The notes: generated from the letters alone by a model not told the origin. DNA of 64,000 nucleotides from JACDHG01 sp963815295 (GCA_963815295.1 CAWFFZ010000008.1:682001-746000), one strand, 5' to 3'. Numbered from the stretch's first letter, positions 28,973 to 37,829 are shown. Made by a program: numbers and translations.

Positions 28973-29724
28973 CGGACGCCCTCCTCGGGGATTCGGTTCG
29001 GTCGACGAAGGATGGGTAGGCCACGCAGCCACAGCTGGATCCCGTGCCAACGGATGAGCAGGCTCACCCGGTGTGTCATAAAGAGGTGATGCGCGGTGGT
29101 GCGGACCAGGGCGCGGGTCGTGGCAGGGACAGGTGTGCCGGTGGTGATCGCCGTCAGCACGCGCTCTCCCTCGCGGTTGAGCGCCACTGTGACGCCGACC
29201 CGATCGGGCGCGAGGTGCACACGGACGTCGTACTCCCCGGACACGTCGTTGAACGGAGAGACGTAGAAGGCCTTGTCGACGTGTGCCCGGCCGGCCGGGT
29301 CGACGTCGAGCAGGTAGGCGTGCCGCTCGCCGTGGGTGTTGTGCACCTCGAAGACGATGGCCTTGACCCGGCCAACCGGATCCAGGCACCAGAACACCGA
29401 GAGCGGGTCGAAGGTGTAGCCGAGCACCCGGGCGTGGGCCAGCATGAGGATCCGGTCGCCGGCGCACATCCGGATGCCCCGACGGGCGAGGAAGCGCTCG
29501 ACGTCGCCTCGAATGCCGCCCCCGAGCCGACCCCGGTCCAAATGATCGTCGGGCTCGAACCGGGCCAGCAGCCGCGTGGGCCATCGGAGCCGCGGGAGTG
29601 CGTCGAGGTCGACGAGCCACTGGAACTGTCGGTGCGTGAACGCGCGGTGCAGAGGAGTGCGGCGGACGTGGCTGACAGTGCCGACCACGAGCGCCGGAAG
29701 CGGGGGAGTGAGGACCGTGGTCAC
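28969..29724 (-). CDS. DUF1365 family protein
   Basis: A 251-aa protein from GTG 29724. HVRRTPLHRAFTHRQFQWLVDL, FEPDDHL, GYTFDPLSVFWC, HNTHGERHAYLL and KAFYVSPFNDVSGEY are the conserved DUF1365 sequences. The family has no proven activity but occurs almost always between a flavin amine-oxidase-like protein and a CFA-synthase-like protein, as here. Start overlaps the upstream stop (GTGA) and its stop overlaps the next start (ATGA). Confidence 0.92.
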   Translation of the reverse strand: MTTVLTPPLPALVVGTVSHVRRTPLHRAFTHRQFQWLVDLDALPRLRWPTRLLARFEPDDHLDRGRLGGGIRGDVERFLARRGIRMCAGDRILMLAHARVLGYTFDPLSVFWCLDPVGRVKAIVFEVHNTHGERHAYLLDVDPAGRAHVDKAFYVSPFNDVSGEYDVRVHLAPDRVGVTVALNREGERVLTAITTGTPVPATTRALVRTTAHHLFMTHRVSLLIRWHGIQLWLRGLPILRRPNRIPEEGVR

Positions 29725-31016
29725 CAGCTCACCCCGAAGGACTCCGCCGCCTCGACCCCGGAACGGCAGCCGTCCTCGTGGAAGCCCCAGCCGAGATGGG
29801 CGCCCGCGAAGGCGAGTCTCGCGCCGCCAGCGGTGCGCAGCCGGGTAGCCGCCCCGACCGCCTGGTGGGTGAAGACTGGGTGCGCGTAGGTCATTCTGGC
29901 GGTGACGGAGGCCGGGTCGATTCGCCCCGCGGCGTTGAGGGTGACCACGTGATCGTCGGTGTCGTCGAGCCCGTGCAGCCGGTTCATCCAGTAGCTGACC
30001 AGCACTCCGTCGGAGGGGGTGTCGCAGCGCATCCGGTAGTTCCATGACGCGCGCGCGTTCCACCGCTCGGGAAGGACCGAGGAGTCCCGGTGGAGCCAGG
30101 TCTCGTTGACGGAGTACCTGATCGCACCCAGGTCCTGCTTCTCCTCGGGCGTCGCGTCGGCGAGCAGGTCGAGCGCCTGGTCGGCATGAGTGGCGATGAC
30201 GACCCGGTCGTACCTCGCGGCCCCGCCGGGCTGCGTGCGCACCTCGACGCCATCGTCGTGGCGGACCACGGAGGTCACGGCCGCCCCGCGTCGCAGGTCG
30301 GGCAGTCGCGCGACCAGCCGGTCGACGTACGTCGCCGAGCCGCCGGTCACGGTGCGCCAGCTCGGAGAGCCGGTCACAGTGAGCATCCCGTGGTGGTCGA
30401 GGAAACGGAACAGATGACGGGCGGGGTACGCGACGGAGTCGACGTCTCCCGAGGACCACACGCAGGAGACGAGCGGGATGGCGAAGTGCTGCACGAAGAA
30501 GTCGGAGAACTTGCCCTCATCGAGGAACTCCCCCCAGGTCGGGTCGGTGGCGTCGGCATAGTCGAGGAGGGTGTGCGCTGCCCGGTGAAAACGTCGTACC
30601 TCCGCCAGCATCCGGAGAAACCGCGGGTCTGCCGCTCGGGAGGGCTGGGCGAGGAGGCCACGCAGCCCGCGACCGCCTGCGTATGAGAGGCCGCACGCAT
30701 CGCAGGTGATGCTCATGCTCATCTCGGTGGCCTGGGTCGGCACGTCCAGCTCGCGGAAGAGCCGAAGCAGATGAGGGTAGGTGCGCTCGTTGTGGACGAT
30801 GAAGCCGCTGTCGATCCGGAGCGCTCTGCCGTCAGCGGCCGTGACGTCGTGAGTGTGCGCGTGGCCGCCCGCGCGAGTGTCGGCCTCGAACACGGTCACC
30901 TGGTGGGTGGTGTTGAGCACGTGCGCCGCGGTCAGGCCGGAGACGCCTGCTCCGATCACGGCCGCCGTCGGCCGGGCTGCTGAGCTCAAGGGTGCCTCCA
31001 GATTTTGTGCGTACAC
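29721..31016 (-). CDS. FAD-dependent amine-oxidase-like oxidoreductase
   Basis: A 431-aa flavoprotein. The dinucleotide-binding motif VIGAGVSGLTAAHVL is at about residues 20-34, followed by FEADTRAGGHAHTH. FIVHNERTYPHL and GGSATYVDRL are typical of the NAD/FAD-binding proteins that precede DUF1365. The C-terminus FAGAHLGWGFHEDGCRSG is the second FAD contact. In the furan fatty acid pathway a flavoprotein of this general type acts as a lipid desaturase, so an acyl-chain oxidation is plausible. First gene of the operon; GTG start. Confidence 0.9.
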   Translation of the reverse strand: MYAQNLEAPLSSAARPTAAVIGAGVSGLTAAHVLNTTHQVTVFEADTRAGGHAHTHDVTAADGRALRIDSGFIVHNERTYPHLLRLFRELDVPTQATEMSMSITCDACGLSYAGGRGLRGLLAQPSRAADPRFLRMLAEVRRFHRAAHTLLDYADATDPTWGEFLDEGKFSDFFVQHFAIPLVSCVWSSGDVDSVAYPARHLFRFLDHHGMLTVTGSPSWRTVTGGSATYVDRLVARLPDLRRGAAVTSVVRHDDGVEVRTQPGGAARYDRVVIATHADQALDLLADATPEEKQDLGAIRYSVNETWLHRDSSVLPERWNARASWNYRMRCDTPSDGVLVSYWMNRLHGLDDTDDHVVTLNAAGRIDPASVTARMTYAHPVFTHQAVGAATRLRTAGGARLAFAGAHLGWGFHEDGCRSGVEAAESFGVSW

Positions 31017-31045
31017 CCTGTGATTCGGCGCTGCGCGGGAAACGG

Positions 31046-31111
31046 ATTGTCAAAGGTTTGGTGAGTCGGATGCTAGAGTGTTTGAGCAAGGTTTGTCAAA
31101 GGTTTGGAGAA
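31046..31111. promoter_or_regulatory. 11-bp direct-repeat operator, candidate CarH site
   Basis: Repeats in an 11-bp register: ATTGTCAAAGG (31046-31056) with TTTGGTGAGTC after it, and TTTGAGCAAGG (31081-31091), TTTGTCAAAGG (31092-31102), TTTGGAGAACA (31103-31113, the last degenerate). Two full copies of TTGTCAAAGGTTTGG stand 46 bp apart. Thermus CarH tetramers bind 11-bp tandem repeats across a promoter -35 region. The repeats lie between the lipid operon and the SRPBCC-CarH gene pair and could control both. Confidence 0.65.
31070..31099 (-). promoter_or_regulatory. sigma-70-type promoter for the lipid operon
   Basis: On the minus strand TTGACA (31099-31094) is followed after 18 nt by TAGCAT (31075-31070), a good -35/-10 pair pointing to the flavin oxidase gene. 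The -35 lies inside the middle 11-bp repeat, so a bound CarH tetramer would block polymerase in the dark. Confidence 0.55.
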
Positions 31112-31115
31112 CACT

Positions 31116-31553
31116 GTGAAGATCGTCCGCACCGTCGTCACCGACCGGCCGAGGTCCGAGGTCTTCGCCTACCTCAGTGACTTCACCAGTACCGAGGAGT
31201 GGGACCCGGGAACGCTGCGCACCACGCGTGAGAGCGGCGACGGAGGGGTCGGCACGCGCTACCGCAACGTCTCGAAGTTCCTCGGCCGCGAGACCGAGCT
31301 GACGTATGTCGTCGAGGAGTCCACGCCGCCGCACCGCCTACGGCTGCGCGGCGAGAACGACACCGTGGTCGCGCACGACACGATGACGCTCAGCGAGGTC
31401 CCCGGTGGTGGCACCGAGCTGACCTACCGTGCGGACTTTGCCTTCAAAGGGGCTGCCCGGCTGGTGGCGCCACTGCTGGCACCGGCCCTTCGACGCCTCG
31501 GCAACGGGGCCGAGACGGGGTTGAAGAGGGCCCTGGCGTCACCGGGCTCCTAG
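31116..31553 (+). CDS. SRPBCC family protein
   Basis: A 145-aa START/Bet v1-like protein with a hydrophobic ligand cavity in known members (DRPRSEVFAYLSDFTSTEEWDPG opening; a C-terminal long helix LVAPLLAPALRRLG). GTG 31116 is chosen because GGAGA precedes it by 5 nt; an upstream TTG at 31104 lacks a site. It is 12 nt before the CarH gene. A lipid or isoprenoid ligand is plausible from context. Confidence 0.8.
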   Translation: MKIVRTVVTDRPRSEVFAYLSDFTSTEEWDPGTLRTTRESGDGGVGTRYRNVSKFLGRETELTYVVEESTPPHRLRLRGENDTVVAHDTMTLSEVPGGGTELTYRADFAFKGAARLVAPLLAPALRRLGNGAETGLKRALASPGS

Positions 31554-31565
31554 ACTCCACAAACC

Positions 31566-32486
31566 ATGTACACGATCAAGCGGGCGGCGGAGCTCGTCGG
31601 AGTGACGGTCTCGACGCTTCGTGCGTGGGAGCGCCGCTACGAAGTCGTCACGCCGCACCGCACCGAGGCCGGCTACCGGCTCTACGACGACGAGGCCGTG
31701 CACGTGCTCACGGTGATGTCCTCGCTGGTCCTCGAGGGCTGGTCGCCGCGCCAGGCCGCCGACGAGGCGAAGCGGCGCTCCGACGCGGGGGAGATCCGTT
31801 CTGTTTCTGCCTCGCTGCCTGCCGGCTCGTCCGGCGATGCAAACACCGCGGTTGCCAGGCTCGACACCGAGGAGTTCATCGACGCTGCCGCCACCCTCGA
31901 CGGGGTCGCCCTCACTCGAGTGCTCGACGAGCGCTTCAGCCGGTCGTCGTTCGAGTCGGTCGTCGACGACTGGCTGATGTCGTCACTGGTCGCCCTCGGT
32001 GACGCCTGGGAGTCCGGCCGGGTCGACGTTGCGGGCGAGCACTTGGTGTCGTATGCCGTCCAGCGACGCCTCGCCGCGGCGTACGACGCAGCAGCCTCCC
32101 AGGCGAGCGGTCCGCGGATCATCGTCGGTCTACCGCCGAAGGCGCGTCATGAGCTTGGTGCGCTCGCGTTCGCGGCGGCGGCCAGGCGGCTGGGGCTGAA
32201 TGCGGCGTACGTCGGCGCCGACCTGCCGGCGACCGACTGGGTCAAGGCGACGAGAGCTCATCACGCGGTCTGCGCGGTGCTCGCCGTCACCCAGGCCACC
32301 GACGTGACCGGGCTTCGCTCGGTCGTCGCCGGGCTGCGCGCCGACCAGCCCGACCTGGTCGTGGCCGTCGGTGGAGCACAAGCCCACCGCGCTCCGCCCG
32401 AGTGCCTCCAGTTGGGGGACCGGATCGGGAGCGCTGCTGCCCTGCTGGCCTCGAGGCTGCCGTCAAAGGGTGGCGCTCCTGGTTAG
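31566..32486 (+). CDS. CarH/LitR-type B12-binding MerR regulator
   Basis: A 306-aa protein. Residues 1-70 are a MerR DNA-binding domain (YTIKRAAELVGVTVSTLRAWERRY). Residues 100-175 form the four-helix cap with W148-x9-E158-H159, and residues 185-300 the cobalamin-binding Rossmann domain with H195 in ARHELGA, the expected lower cobalt ligand. In CarH these residues hold adenosylcobalamin; light cleaves the Co-C bond, breaks the tetramer and releases DNA. All are present, so a light sensor is likely. TAGACT (31551-31556) could give a leaderless transcript. Its 3' end overlaps the next, opposite gene by 24 nt. Confidence 0.88.
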   Translation: MYTIKRAAELVGVTVSTLRAWERRYEVVTPHRTEAGYRLYDDEAVHVLTVMSSLVLEGWSPRQAADEAKRRSDAGEIRSVSASLPAGSSGDANTAVARLDTEEFIDAAATLDGVALTRVLDERFSRSSFESVVDDWLMSSLVALGDAWESGRVDVAGEHLVSYAVQRRLAAAYDAAASQASGPRIIVGLPPKARHELGALAFAAAARRLGLNAAYVGADLPATDWVKATRAHHAVCAVLAVTQATDVTGLRSVVAGLRADQPDLVVAVGGAQAHRAPPECLQLGDRIGSAAALLASRLPSKGGAPG

Positions 32487-33677
32487 CTCCGCTGCTCGAG
32501 TAAGCCAGTCAGCGGGGTCGCCTCGGTGGTAAGGATGCTCGGACGGCTCGATGTTGTCGAGGAAGCCTTGGTAGATGACCGCCTGCCGCGCCGCCGCCAG
32601 GGGCGCGAGGATGTCCGCGGCTCGTTCGGGGTCCGAGCCTGGGATCGCCTGACGCCACAGGTGGCCCCAGTGCTTCCTTACAGCTGGGGCCTGTTCTTGA
32701 GGGATCCTGTCGACGAATGCGGACTGGTCGAGCAGGGGATGGCCGACGCCGCAGTCTCCCCAGTCCATGAGCACGAGGCGGTCATCGTCGCCGCGGGCGT
32801 TGCCGGGAGCGAAGTCACCATGCACGAGGGAGCTGGGGATCCCGCATTCCTCCAGCGATGCGAACCGCTGAGGCGCCCCGTCAATGAGGTTGCCGAGCGC
32901 GTGCCTGTCGCGGTCGGCGAGGTCTGGAGCGGTGCGGCGTACGACGGACTCAATCAACTCGGTGAGAGGGACCTCTCGCCAGTCGGGTAGCCCGATGCCG
33001 AGCAGTTCTTGCTCGCGGCCGATCCACTCCATTTGCAGGCCAACGAGGATCGCTATCAGGGCCAGCAGGGTGTGACCCTGTGCCTCGTATTGGTCCTCGC
33101 CGGGTATCTCCGGCATCAAGATTCTGTTGCCCTCTTGCGCCAATAGTTGCGGAACGGGAGCGTGTTGCAGCCGAGCCAAGATCGCCCCCTCGTGCGCAAA
33201 GAACATGGGCACGCATTTCAGCCAGACAAGCCCGGCCTCGACCGGGATCCGCCACAGGCTGGAGAGGTTCCACGTGCGTATCTGCTGTGGGTGGCCGGTG
33301 CGCCGGATGCCGAGCTCTTCCAGTGCTGACGCAGCCCAGGCCAGATCACGGTCGGGTCCACCCGGCGCGGCATAGGGCAATCGAAGCGGGTGTTGGTCGA
33401 GCGCACCGTCCCAGGAGACGAGTGGCAGGCTGCGCGCCCGCGCTTGGTCGACCTGGGCGAGGTAGGTCACGCCTCCGCCCGGTGGCGCCGGAAGGGTCGC
33501 ACTCAACAGTCGGAGGATCGTCACCTCTACCCCGTGGTGCTCCCGGACCCACCGAACGAGGCATTCGGCGTCTTGCCACCAGGGCAACTCCGCCTGAAAC
33601 GGCGGTAGCTGTCCTAACACCTCGCCCGTCGGAGTGCAGAGTACGAGGGTTGCCAGGCGGGGTGGGGGTGTGGGCAC
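32463..33677 (-). CDS. phosphotransferase (APH) family protein with extra N-terminal domain
   Basis: A 404-aa protein. The kinase-like C-terminal half has the Brenner motif LVHGDFAPGN (about residue 290) and the metal-binding MDWGD (about 310). Residues 1-110 form a separate alpha/beta domain (LATLVLCTPTGEVLGQL) that resembles a Nudix fold without a clear Nudix box. Substrate could be an aminoglycoside, a sugar or another small molecule; resistance cannot be inferred. Confidence 0.8.
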   Translation of the reverse strand: MPTPPPRLATLVLCTPTGEVLGQLPPFQAELPWWQDAECLVRWVREHHGVEVTILRLLSATLPAPPGGGVTYLAQVDQARARSLPLVSWDGALDQHPLRLPYAAPGGPDRDLAWAASALEELGIRRTGHPQQIRTWNLSSLWRIPVEAGLVWLKCVPMFFAHEGAILARLQHAPVPQLLAQEGNRILMPEIPGEDQYEAQGHTLLALIAILVGLQMEWIGREQELLGIGLPDWREVPLTELIESVVRRTAPDLADRDRHALGNLIDGAPQRFASLEECGIPSSLVHGDFAPGNARGDDDRLVLMDWGDCGVGHPLLDQSAFVDRIPQEQAPAVRKHWGHLWRQAIPGSDPERAADILAPLAAARQAVIYQGFLDNIEPSEHPYHRGDPADWLTRAAELTRSATL

Positions 33678-33779
33678 GCTCCAGTGTCCGTCCTTGCAGG
33701 TGGTTAGGCCAGATACCCGGTGCCCGACGAGGTCACGGTGGTGTCCGGTGTCGGCCGCGCTCAGGCCCGCACGGCCAGG

Positions 33780-34901
33780 TCAGGTCGTCTCCCAGCGGAA
33801 CAGCTTCGCGGCGACGAGCGTCACCACGGTTGCAAAGGCGAGCAGGATCAACATCGGGACGAAGGCAACCGACGGCCCCTCGCCGCGCACCATGACGTCG
33901 AGCATCGCGTCGTTCAGGTGTCGCAACGGCAACGCCAGTGACACAGTCTGCAACCAGGGAGGGGCACCGTCGAGGGAGAAGAACGAACCGCTCAGGAACG
34001 CCATCGGCAGGACGAAGAAGTTCGCAAGGTTGACGGCACCCTCGGTGGTCTTGGCCAGCGCGCCTGCGAGGAGCCCGAGCGCCATGAAACAGAGAGTGCC
34101 GCACAGGACGAGCGGCAGCGCCATCCACCAGAATCCCGTCAGCGTCAGCCCGAACGCCAGTGTCCCGAGCCCGAGGAAGATCGCGGTCTGGCTCACTGCG
34201 ATCGCCATCGTGGCTACGATTCTTGCCCCGACGATCGTGCTACTCGGCACCGGGGAGAGCTGGAGTCGTCGAAGTAGCTTGGTCTGTCGCCACCCCTGGA
34301 GCGTCGCCGCTGCTCCGAACGCCGCACTCATGGCGATCGCCCAGCCGAGCAGGCCGGGGGTCACGAAGTCGATCACTGCAAGGGAGTCGTCCTCGACGCT
34401 CTGGATGTCGAGGGAGTACGTCGGCGCCTGGTCAGTCGCGGCGACATTCGCACCGTCGACGATCGAGCGCAGGACCCCGGCCGTCGTGGCAGCAGCGACT
34501 GGGTCAGTCCCGGTGTAGTGCGCGACGACAGTGTCGCCGTGCTCCTCGAGCGCGACGTCAGCGTCGCCCTTACGCACCGCCGCGAGGGCAGCCGCCCTGC
34601 TGGTCGCCTGGCTGACCTCGAAGGTCTGGTCGAACGCCTTCTTCGCAGCCGGGGGCAGGTCGTCGACTATGGACACGCTTCCCACCGTCTCCATCTCGAT
34701 CCTGTTCGCGTCGTCCATGTTGCCGAGCACGCCCCCGAACAAGACAAGGAACATGAGCGGGAAGACGATCGCGAAGAACACCGCGGCTCGATCACGGATG
34801 AAGCCTTTGAGGATGGCGATAGCGAGGCTTCCGAACGCGCGGGTGCGCGGCGTTTGCGTCGACGTCGTGCTGGACCGCGGTTGCTCAGTGTTGCCGCTCA
34901 T
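33780..34901 (-). CDS. ABC-2 type transporter permease
   Basis: A 373-aa protein of the YhgE/DrrB-like group: one N-terminal membrane helix (VFFAIVFPLMFLVLFGGVLG), an extracytoplasmic loop of about 130 residues, then five helices including LLGWAIAMSAAFGAAATL and LANFFVLPMAFLSGSFF. ATG overlaps the stop of the ATPase gene (ATGA at 34898-34901). Exports an unknown drug, lipid or polymer. Confidence 0.9.
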   Translation of the reverse strand: MSGNTEQPRSSTTSTQTPRTRAFGSLAIAILKGFIRDRAAVFFAIVFPLMFLVLFGGVLGNMDDANRIEMETVGSVSIVDDLPPAAKKAFDQTFEVSQATSRAAALAAVRKGDADVALEEHGDTVVAHYTGTDPVAAATTAGVLRSIVDGANVAATDQAPTYSLDIQSVEDDSLAVIDFVTPGLLGWAIAMSAAFGAAATLQGWRQTKLLRRLQLSPVPSSTIVGARIVATMAIAVSQTAIFLGLGTLAFGLTLTGFWWMALPLVLCGTLCFMALGLLAGALAKTTEGAVNLANFFVLPMAFLSGSFFSLDGAPPWLQTVSLALPLRHLNDAMLDVMVRGEGPSVAFVPMLILLAFATVVTLVAAKLFRWETT

Positions 34902-35797
34902 GCGCGGTACTCCCGCCCGGTGACGTCGAGAAACACGTCCTCCAACGTGGTCGCCTTTAGCTGCAAACCGACGAGCAGGCGTTCGGAGGCCAAGGATGTG
35001 AGCACGCTCGCCGGGCTCCGGGTGGTCAGCACTGTCCCGGTCGCATCCTCGGTGACGTCGTCGACACCTGCCATCGTTCGTGCCTGCTCGAGCGAGAGCT
35101 GGCCTGGGCCGATCGAGATCCGCACAGGTGCGTCGAGCCCGCGCACCAGGGCGGCCGGCGAATCGAGGAGAAGGATCTTGCCGTGGTCCATGATCGCGAC
35201 GCGGTCGCAGAGCAATTCCGCCTCGTCGAGGTAGTGCGTTGTGAGCACGACGGTGCGGCCGGAGTCGTTCAGCGACGAGAGGAGATCCCAAAGGTTGCGC
35301 CGTGCCTGCGGATCCAGGCCTGCGGTGGGTTCGTCGAGGAACACGACCTCGGGGTCGTGCACAAGAGCGCATGCGATGGACAGTCGCTGCGCCTGTCCAC
35401 CCGAGAGCGCCTCGGTCCTCGTCCCGGCCTTGTCCGATAGCCCCACACGCCCCAGCCATTCGTCGGCATGGCTGGCGCTGACGCCGTACAAGGAGGCGAA
35501 CGTGCGGATCTGCTCACGCACGGTCAGCCGTTCGAAGAACGAGGAGGCCTGAAGCTGCACTCCGATGCGCGGGAGCAGCACGGGGTTCCGTGGCCAGGTC
35601 GCCTCACCGAGCAGGGTGACCTGCCCGCTGTCTGGCTTCCGCAGGCCCTCGATGATTTCCAACGTCGTCGTCTTGCCGGCTCCGTTGGGGCCGATGATCC
35701 CGAAGAACTCGCCTTCCGCGACGTCGAAGGAGACACCGTCGACCGCGCGGAGGTCGCCGTAGGTCATGACCAGGTTCGCTACGTGGATGGCGCTCAT
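34898..35797 (-). CDS. ABC transporter ATP-binding protein
   Basis: A 299-aa ATPase from MSAIHVANLVMTYGDL. Walker A GPNGAGKT, the Q-loop in VQLQASSF, signature ALSGGQAQR, Walker B VVFLDEPTAGLDP and the switch His in TTHYLDEAE are all intact. The C-terminal 70 residues are the domain typical of DrrA-like exporters (LEDVFLDVTGREYR). An upstream extension with an in-frame start at 35938 is not conserved. Partner of the ABC-2 permease. Confidence 0.93.
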   Translation of the reverse strand: MSAIHVANLVMTYGDLRAVDGVSFDVAEGEFFGIIGPNGAGKTTTLEIIEGLRKPDSGQVTLLGEATWPRNPVLLPRIGVQLQASSFFERLTVREQIRTFASLYGVSASHADEWLGRVGLSDKAGTRTEALSGGQAQRLSIACALVHDPEVVFLDEPTAGLDPQARRNLWDLLSSLNDSGRTVVLTTHYLDEAELLCDRVAIMDHGKILLLDSPAALVRGLDAPVRISIGPGQLSLEQARTMAGVDDVTEDATGTVLTTRSPASVLTSLASERLLVGLQLKATTLEDVFLDVTGREYRA

Positions 35798-35944
35798 CAG
35801 TGAAGAACCTAGTCGCGGATTTTCCTCTCCTCGCGCCACCCTCCGCGGCAGCAGGAAATGTCGACGTACCCGCGGGGCTTCCGCTGGCGCCATGGTGCGG
35901 GGTGTTTGCTTCCCAGTCGAGGTCAGAAGCGCCATCATTCAGGT

Positions 35945-36508
35945 ATGGCCAGCACCGTCTCGAGCAAGATGGTCGTCCCGCTGACCGCGTTCGCCGCGGG
36001 TGGTGTCGTCGCGCTGTTGCTGGGTGTCTATGGCACCCAACACGAGCCCAGCTCCGAGCCGATCGAGACCTTCGGGTTCGGCTCGATGCTGGAGATGAAG
36101 GTCTACCTGGCGGTGGCCGTCGGAGTGCTCGCCGTCGGGCAGGTCGTCGGCGCGCTCTGGCTGTACGGGAAACTGGGGATCCGGGCGCCGTCTTGGCTCG
36201 GCATGGCACACCGTCTGTCCGGCGGCCTCGCGATCCTGCTATCTCTTCCCGTCGCGTACGCCTGCCTCTGGGCGCTCGGGTTTCAGTCCGGCGGGGACAC
36301 CCCAACCCGTGTGGTCGTGCACTCGATCGTCGGCTGTGCTGTCTACGGCGCCGTTGTGGTGAAGGTGATCGCCGTTCGCGCCAAGTCCGCGCCAGGTTGG
36401 CTGCTGCCCGTGGCTGGTGGTTTGCTTTTCGCCACCGTGATCTGCGTCGTCTGGACGTCCGCGGTGTGGTACGTCGGCGAGAACGGCTGGCCGAGCGAGG
36501 GCTACTGA
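35945..36508 (+). CDS. four-helix membrane protein, DUF6529-like
   Basis: A 187-aa protein with five hydrophobic segments. His residues in MAHRLSGGLAIL and VVVHSIVGCAVYG lie within helices and are spaced as in b-type cytochromes of the b561 kind, so a heme-binding role is possible. It resembles the actinobacterial DUF6529 group by memory. ATG 35945 follows CATTCAGGT with no strong ribosome site. Confidence 0.65.
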   Translation: MASTVSSKMVVPLTAFAAGGVVALLLGVYGTQHEPSSEPIETFGFGSMLEMKVYLAVAVGVLAVGQVVGALWLYGKLGIRAPSWLGMAHRLSGGLAILLSLPVAYACLWALGFQSGGDTPTRVVVHSIVGCAVYGAVVVKVIAVRAKSAPGWLLPVAGGLLFATVICVVWTSAVWYVGENGWPSEGY

Positions 36509-36552
36509 CTCGCGCTGTCTGCCGTGCCACCGTTGCGTGCCAGACTGCCGCG

Positions 36553-36879
36553 GTGGACCTGGACGCCTTCGATGAGCTCGCGACTTCGCTCGCCGGCGTC
36601 CGGCGCCGGTCCGTGGATGGAAAAGCCCGGTGGCAGTGCCGGGGGCGCCTTGTCGCCCGGGAGTTCGACGCGACGCACGTGGTTGTGCGGGTCCCCTTCG
36701 ACGTACGCGACGCACTGCTCCATCAGTACCCGGAGGTCTTCTCGGTGCCGCCTCGGTTCGCCAAGCACATGATGGTCATTGCCGACCTCGATGCCGGCGA
36801 TGACGGGGCTGTTGAGGATGCGGTGACGTCGGCCTGGCGCCTGCAAACGGAGGACGACGTGCTCGGCTCGGGAGGCTAG
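36553..36879 (+). CDS. MmcQ/YjbR family protein
   Basis: A 108-aa protein with the YjbR pattern: short N-terminal helix, GKARWQCRGRLVAREF, VVVRVPFDVRDALLHQYPEVFSVP and a C-terminal helix ending in AWRLQ. The fold resembles CyaY-like DNA-binding proteins; function is unknown. GTG start with CAGACT 6 nt upstream suits a leaderless transcript. It ends 4 nt before the next gene. Confidence 0.75.
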   Translation: MDLDAFDELATSLAGVRRRSVDGKARWQCRGRLVAREFDATHVVVRVPFDVRDALLHQYPEVFSVPPRFAKHMMVIADLDAGDDGAVEDAVTSAWRLQTEDDVLGSGG

Positions 36880-36883
36880 CGCG

Positions 36884-37807
36884 ATGGGCAATGATCTTTC
36901 AGGGCGCGTTGCCCTCGTCGCCGGCGCGACGCGCGGTGCGGGTCGTGCCCTTGCCGTGGAGCTTGCGCGAGCGGGCGCGTTCGTCTACGCCACCGGGCGT
37001 AGCAGCCGGGTCACCGGCCCATCAGATATGGATCGGCCGGAGACCATCGAGGAGACAGGTGAGCTGATGGCGGCCGCCGGCGGCGACGGCGTCGCACTGC
37101 GTGTGGACCATCTCGACGTCGATGCCGTTCGGTCTCTGGTGGATCGCATCCGCGATAACCACGGGCGTTTGGACGTGCTGATCAACGACATCTTCGGCGG
37201 TGACCGGTACGCGCAGTGGGACAAGCCGTTGTGGGAGCACGACCTGACCGGCGGACTGCAGATGCTGCGGATGGGCATCGACACGCACGTGATCACGACC
37301 GTTGCAGCGATGCCGCTGTTGCTCGAGACAGGACCAGGCTTGCTCGTCGAGATGACCGACGGCACCAGCGCCGTCAACGCGGAGGTGCGGGCGGGTGTCG
37401 GGTTCTACTACGACTTCGTCAAGGCGAGCGTCGACCGCCTGGTAAAGAACTTCGCTGTCGAGCTCGCGGACCACCCGGTCACCGCGGTTGGCGTGACGCC
37501 GGGGTGGCTGCGCTCGGAGCGGATGCTGGACAACTTCGGCGTCACTGAAGCCAACTGGCGCGACGCCTGCACAGATGTGCCCGGCTTCGCCATCTCCGAG
37601 TCGCCGACGTACGTCGCTCGGGGTGTCGCGGCGCTGGCCGCCGACACCAACGCAGGTCGGTTCGCAGGTCAGGTGCTGACAACCCGTCAGTTGGCCGACG
37701 AATACGGCTTCACCGACACCGACGGCTCGCGGCCCGATTGCTGGGGACTCATCGCCGCACACGGATGGGACGACCAACCGCGGGAATTGATCAGCCAATA
37801 CCGCTGA
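36884..37807 (+). CDS. SDR family oxidoreductase
   Basis: A 307-aa short-chain dehydrogenase. Cofactor motif AGATRGAGRA (residues 14-23), YATGRSSR for NADP binding, a substrate loop INDIFGGDRYAQWDKPLWEH, and YDFVK as the YxxxK active site. The long insert and WGLIAAHGWDD ending match a subgroup of about 300-aa SDRs. Cotranscribed with the YjbR-like gene. Confidence 0.87.
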   Translation: MGNDLSGRVALVAGATRGAGRALAVELARAGAFVYATGRSSRVTGPSDMDRPETIEETGELMAAAGGDGVALRVDHLDVDAVRSLVDRIRDNHGRLDVLINDIFGGDRYAQWDKPLWEHDLTGGLQMLRMGIDTHVITTVAAMPLLLETGPGLLVEMTDGTSAVNAEVRAGVGFYYDFVKASVDRLVKNFAVELADHPVTAVGVTPGWLRSERMLDNFGVTEANWRDACTDVPGFAISESPTYVARGVAALAADTNAGRFAGQVLTTRQLADEYGFTDTDGSRPDCWGLIAAHGWDDQPRELISQYR

Positions 37808-37829
37808 GGGCTGAGACCCGCGCGCCGGT

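Noticed and set aside
31104..31115. TTG 31104 as start of the SRPBCC gene.
   Set aside because: It has no ribosome site; GTG 31116 has GGAGA 5 nt upstream and gives the family-typical N-terminus.
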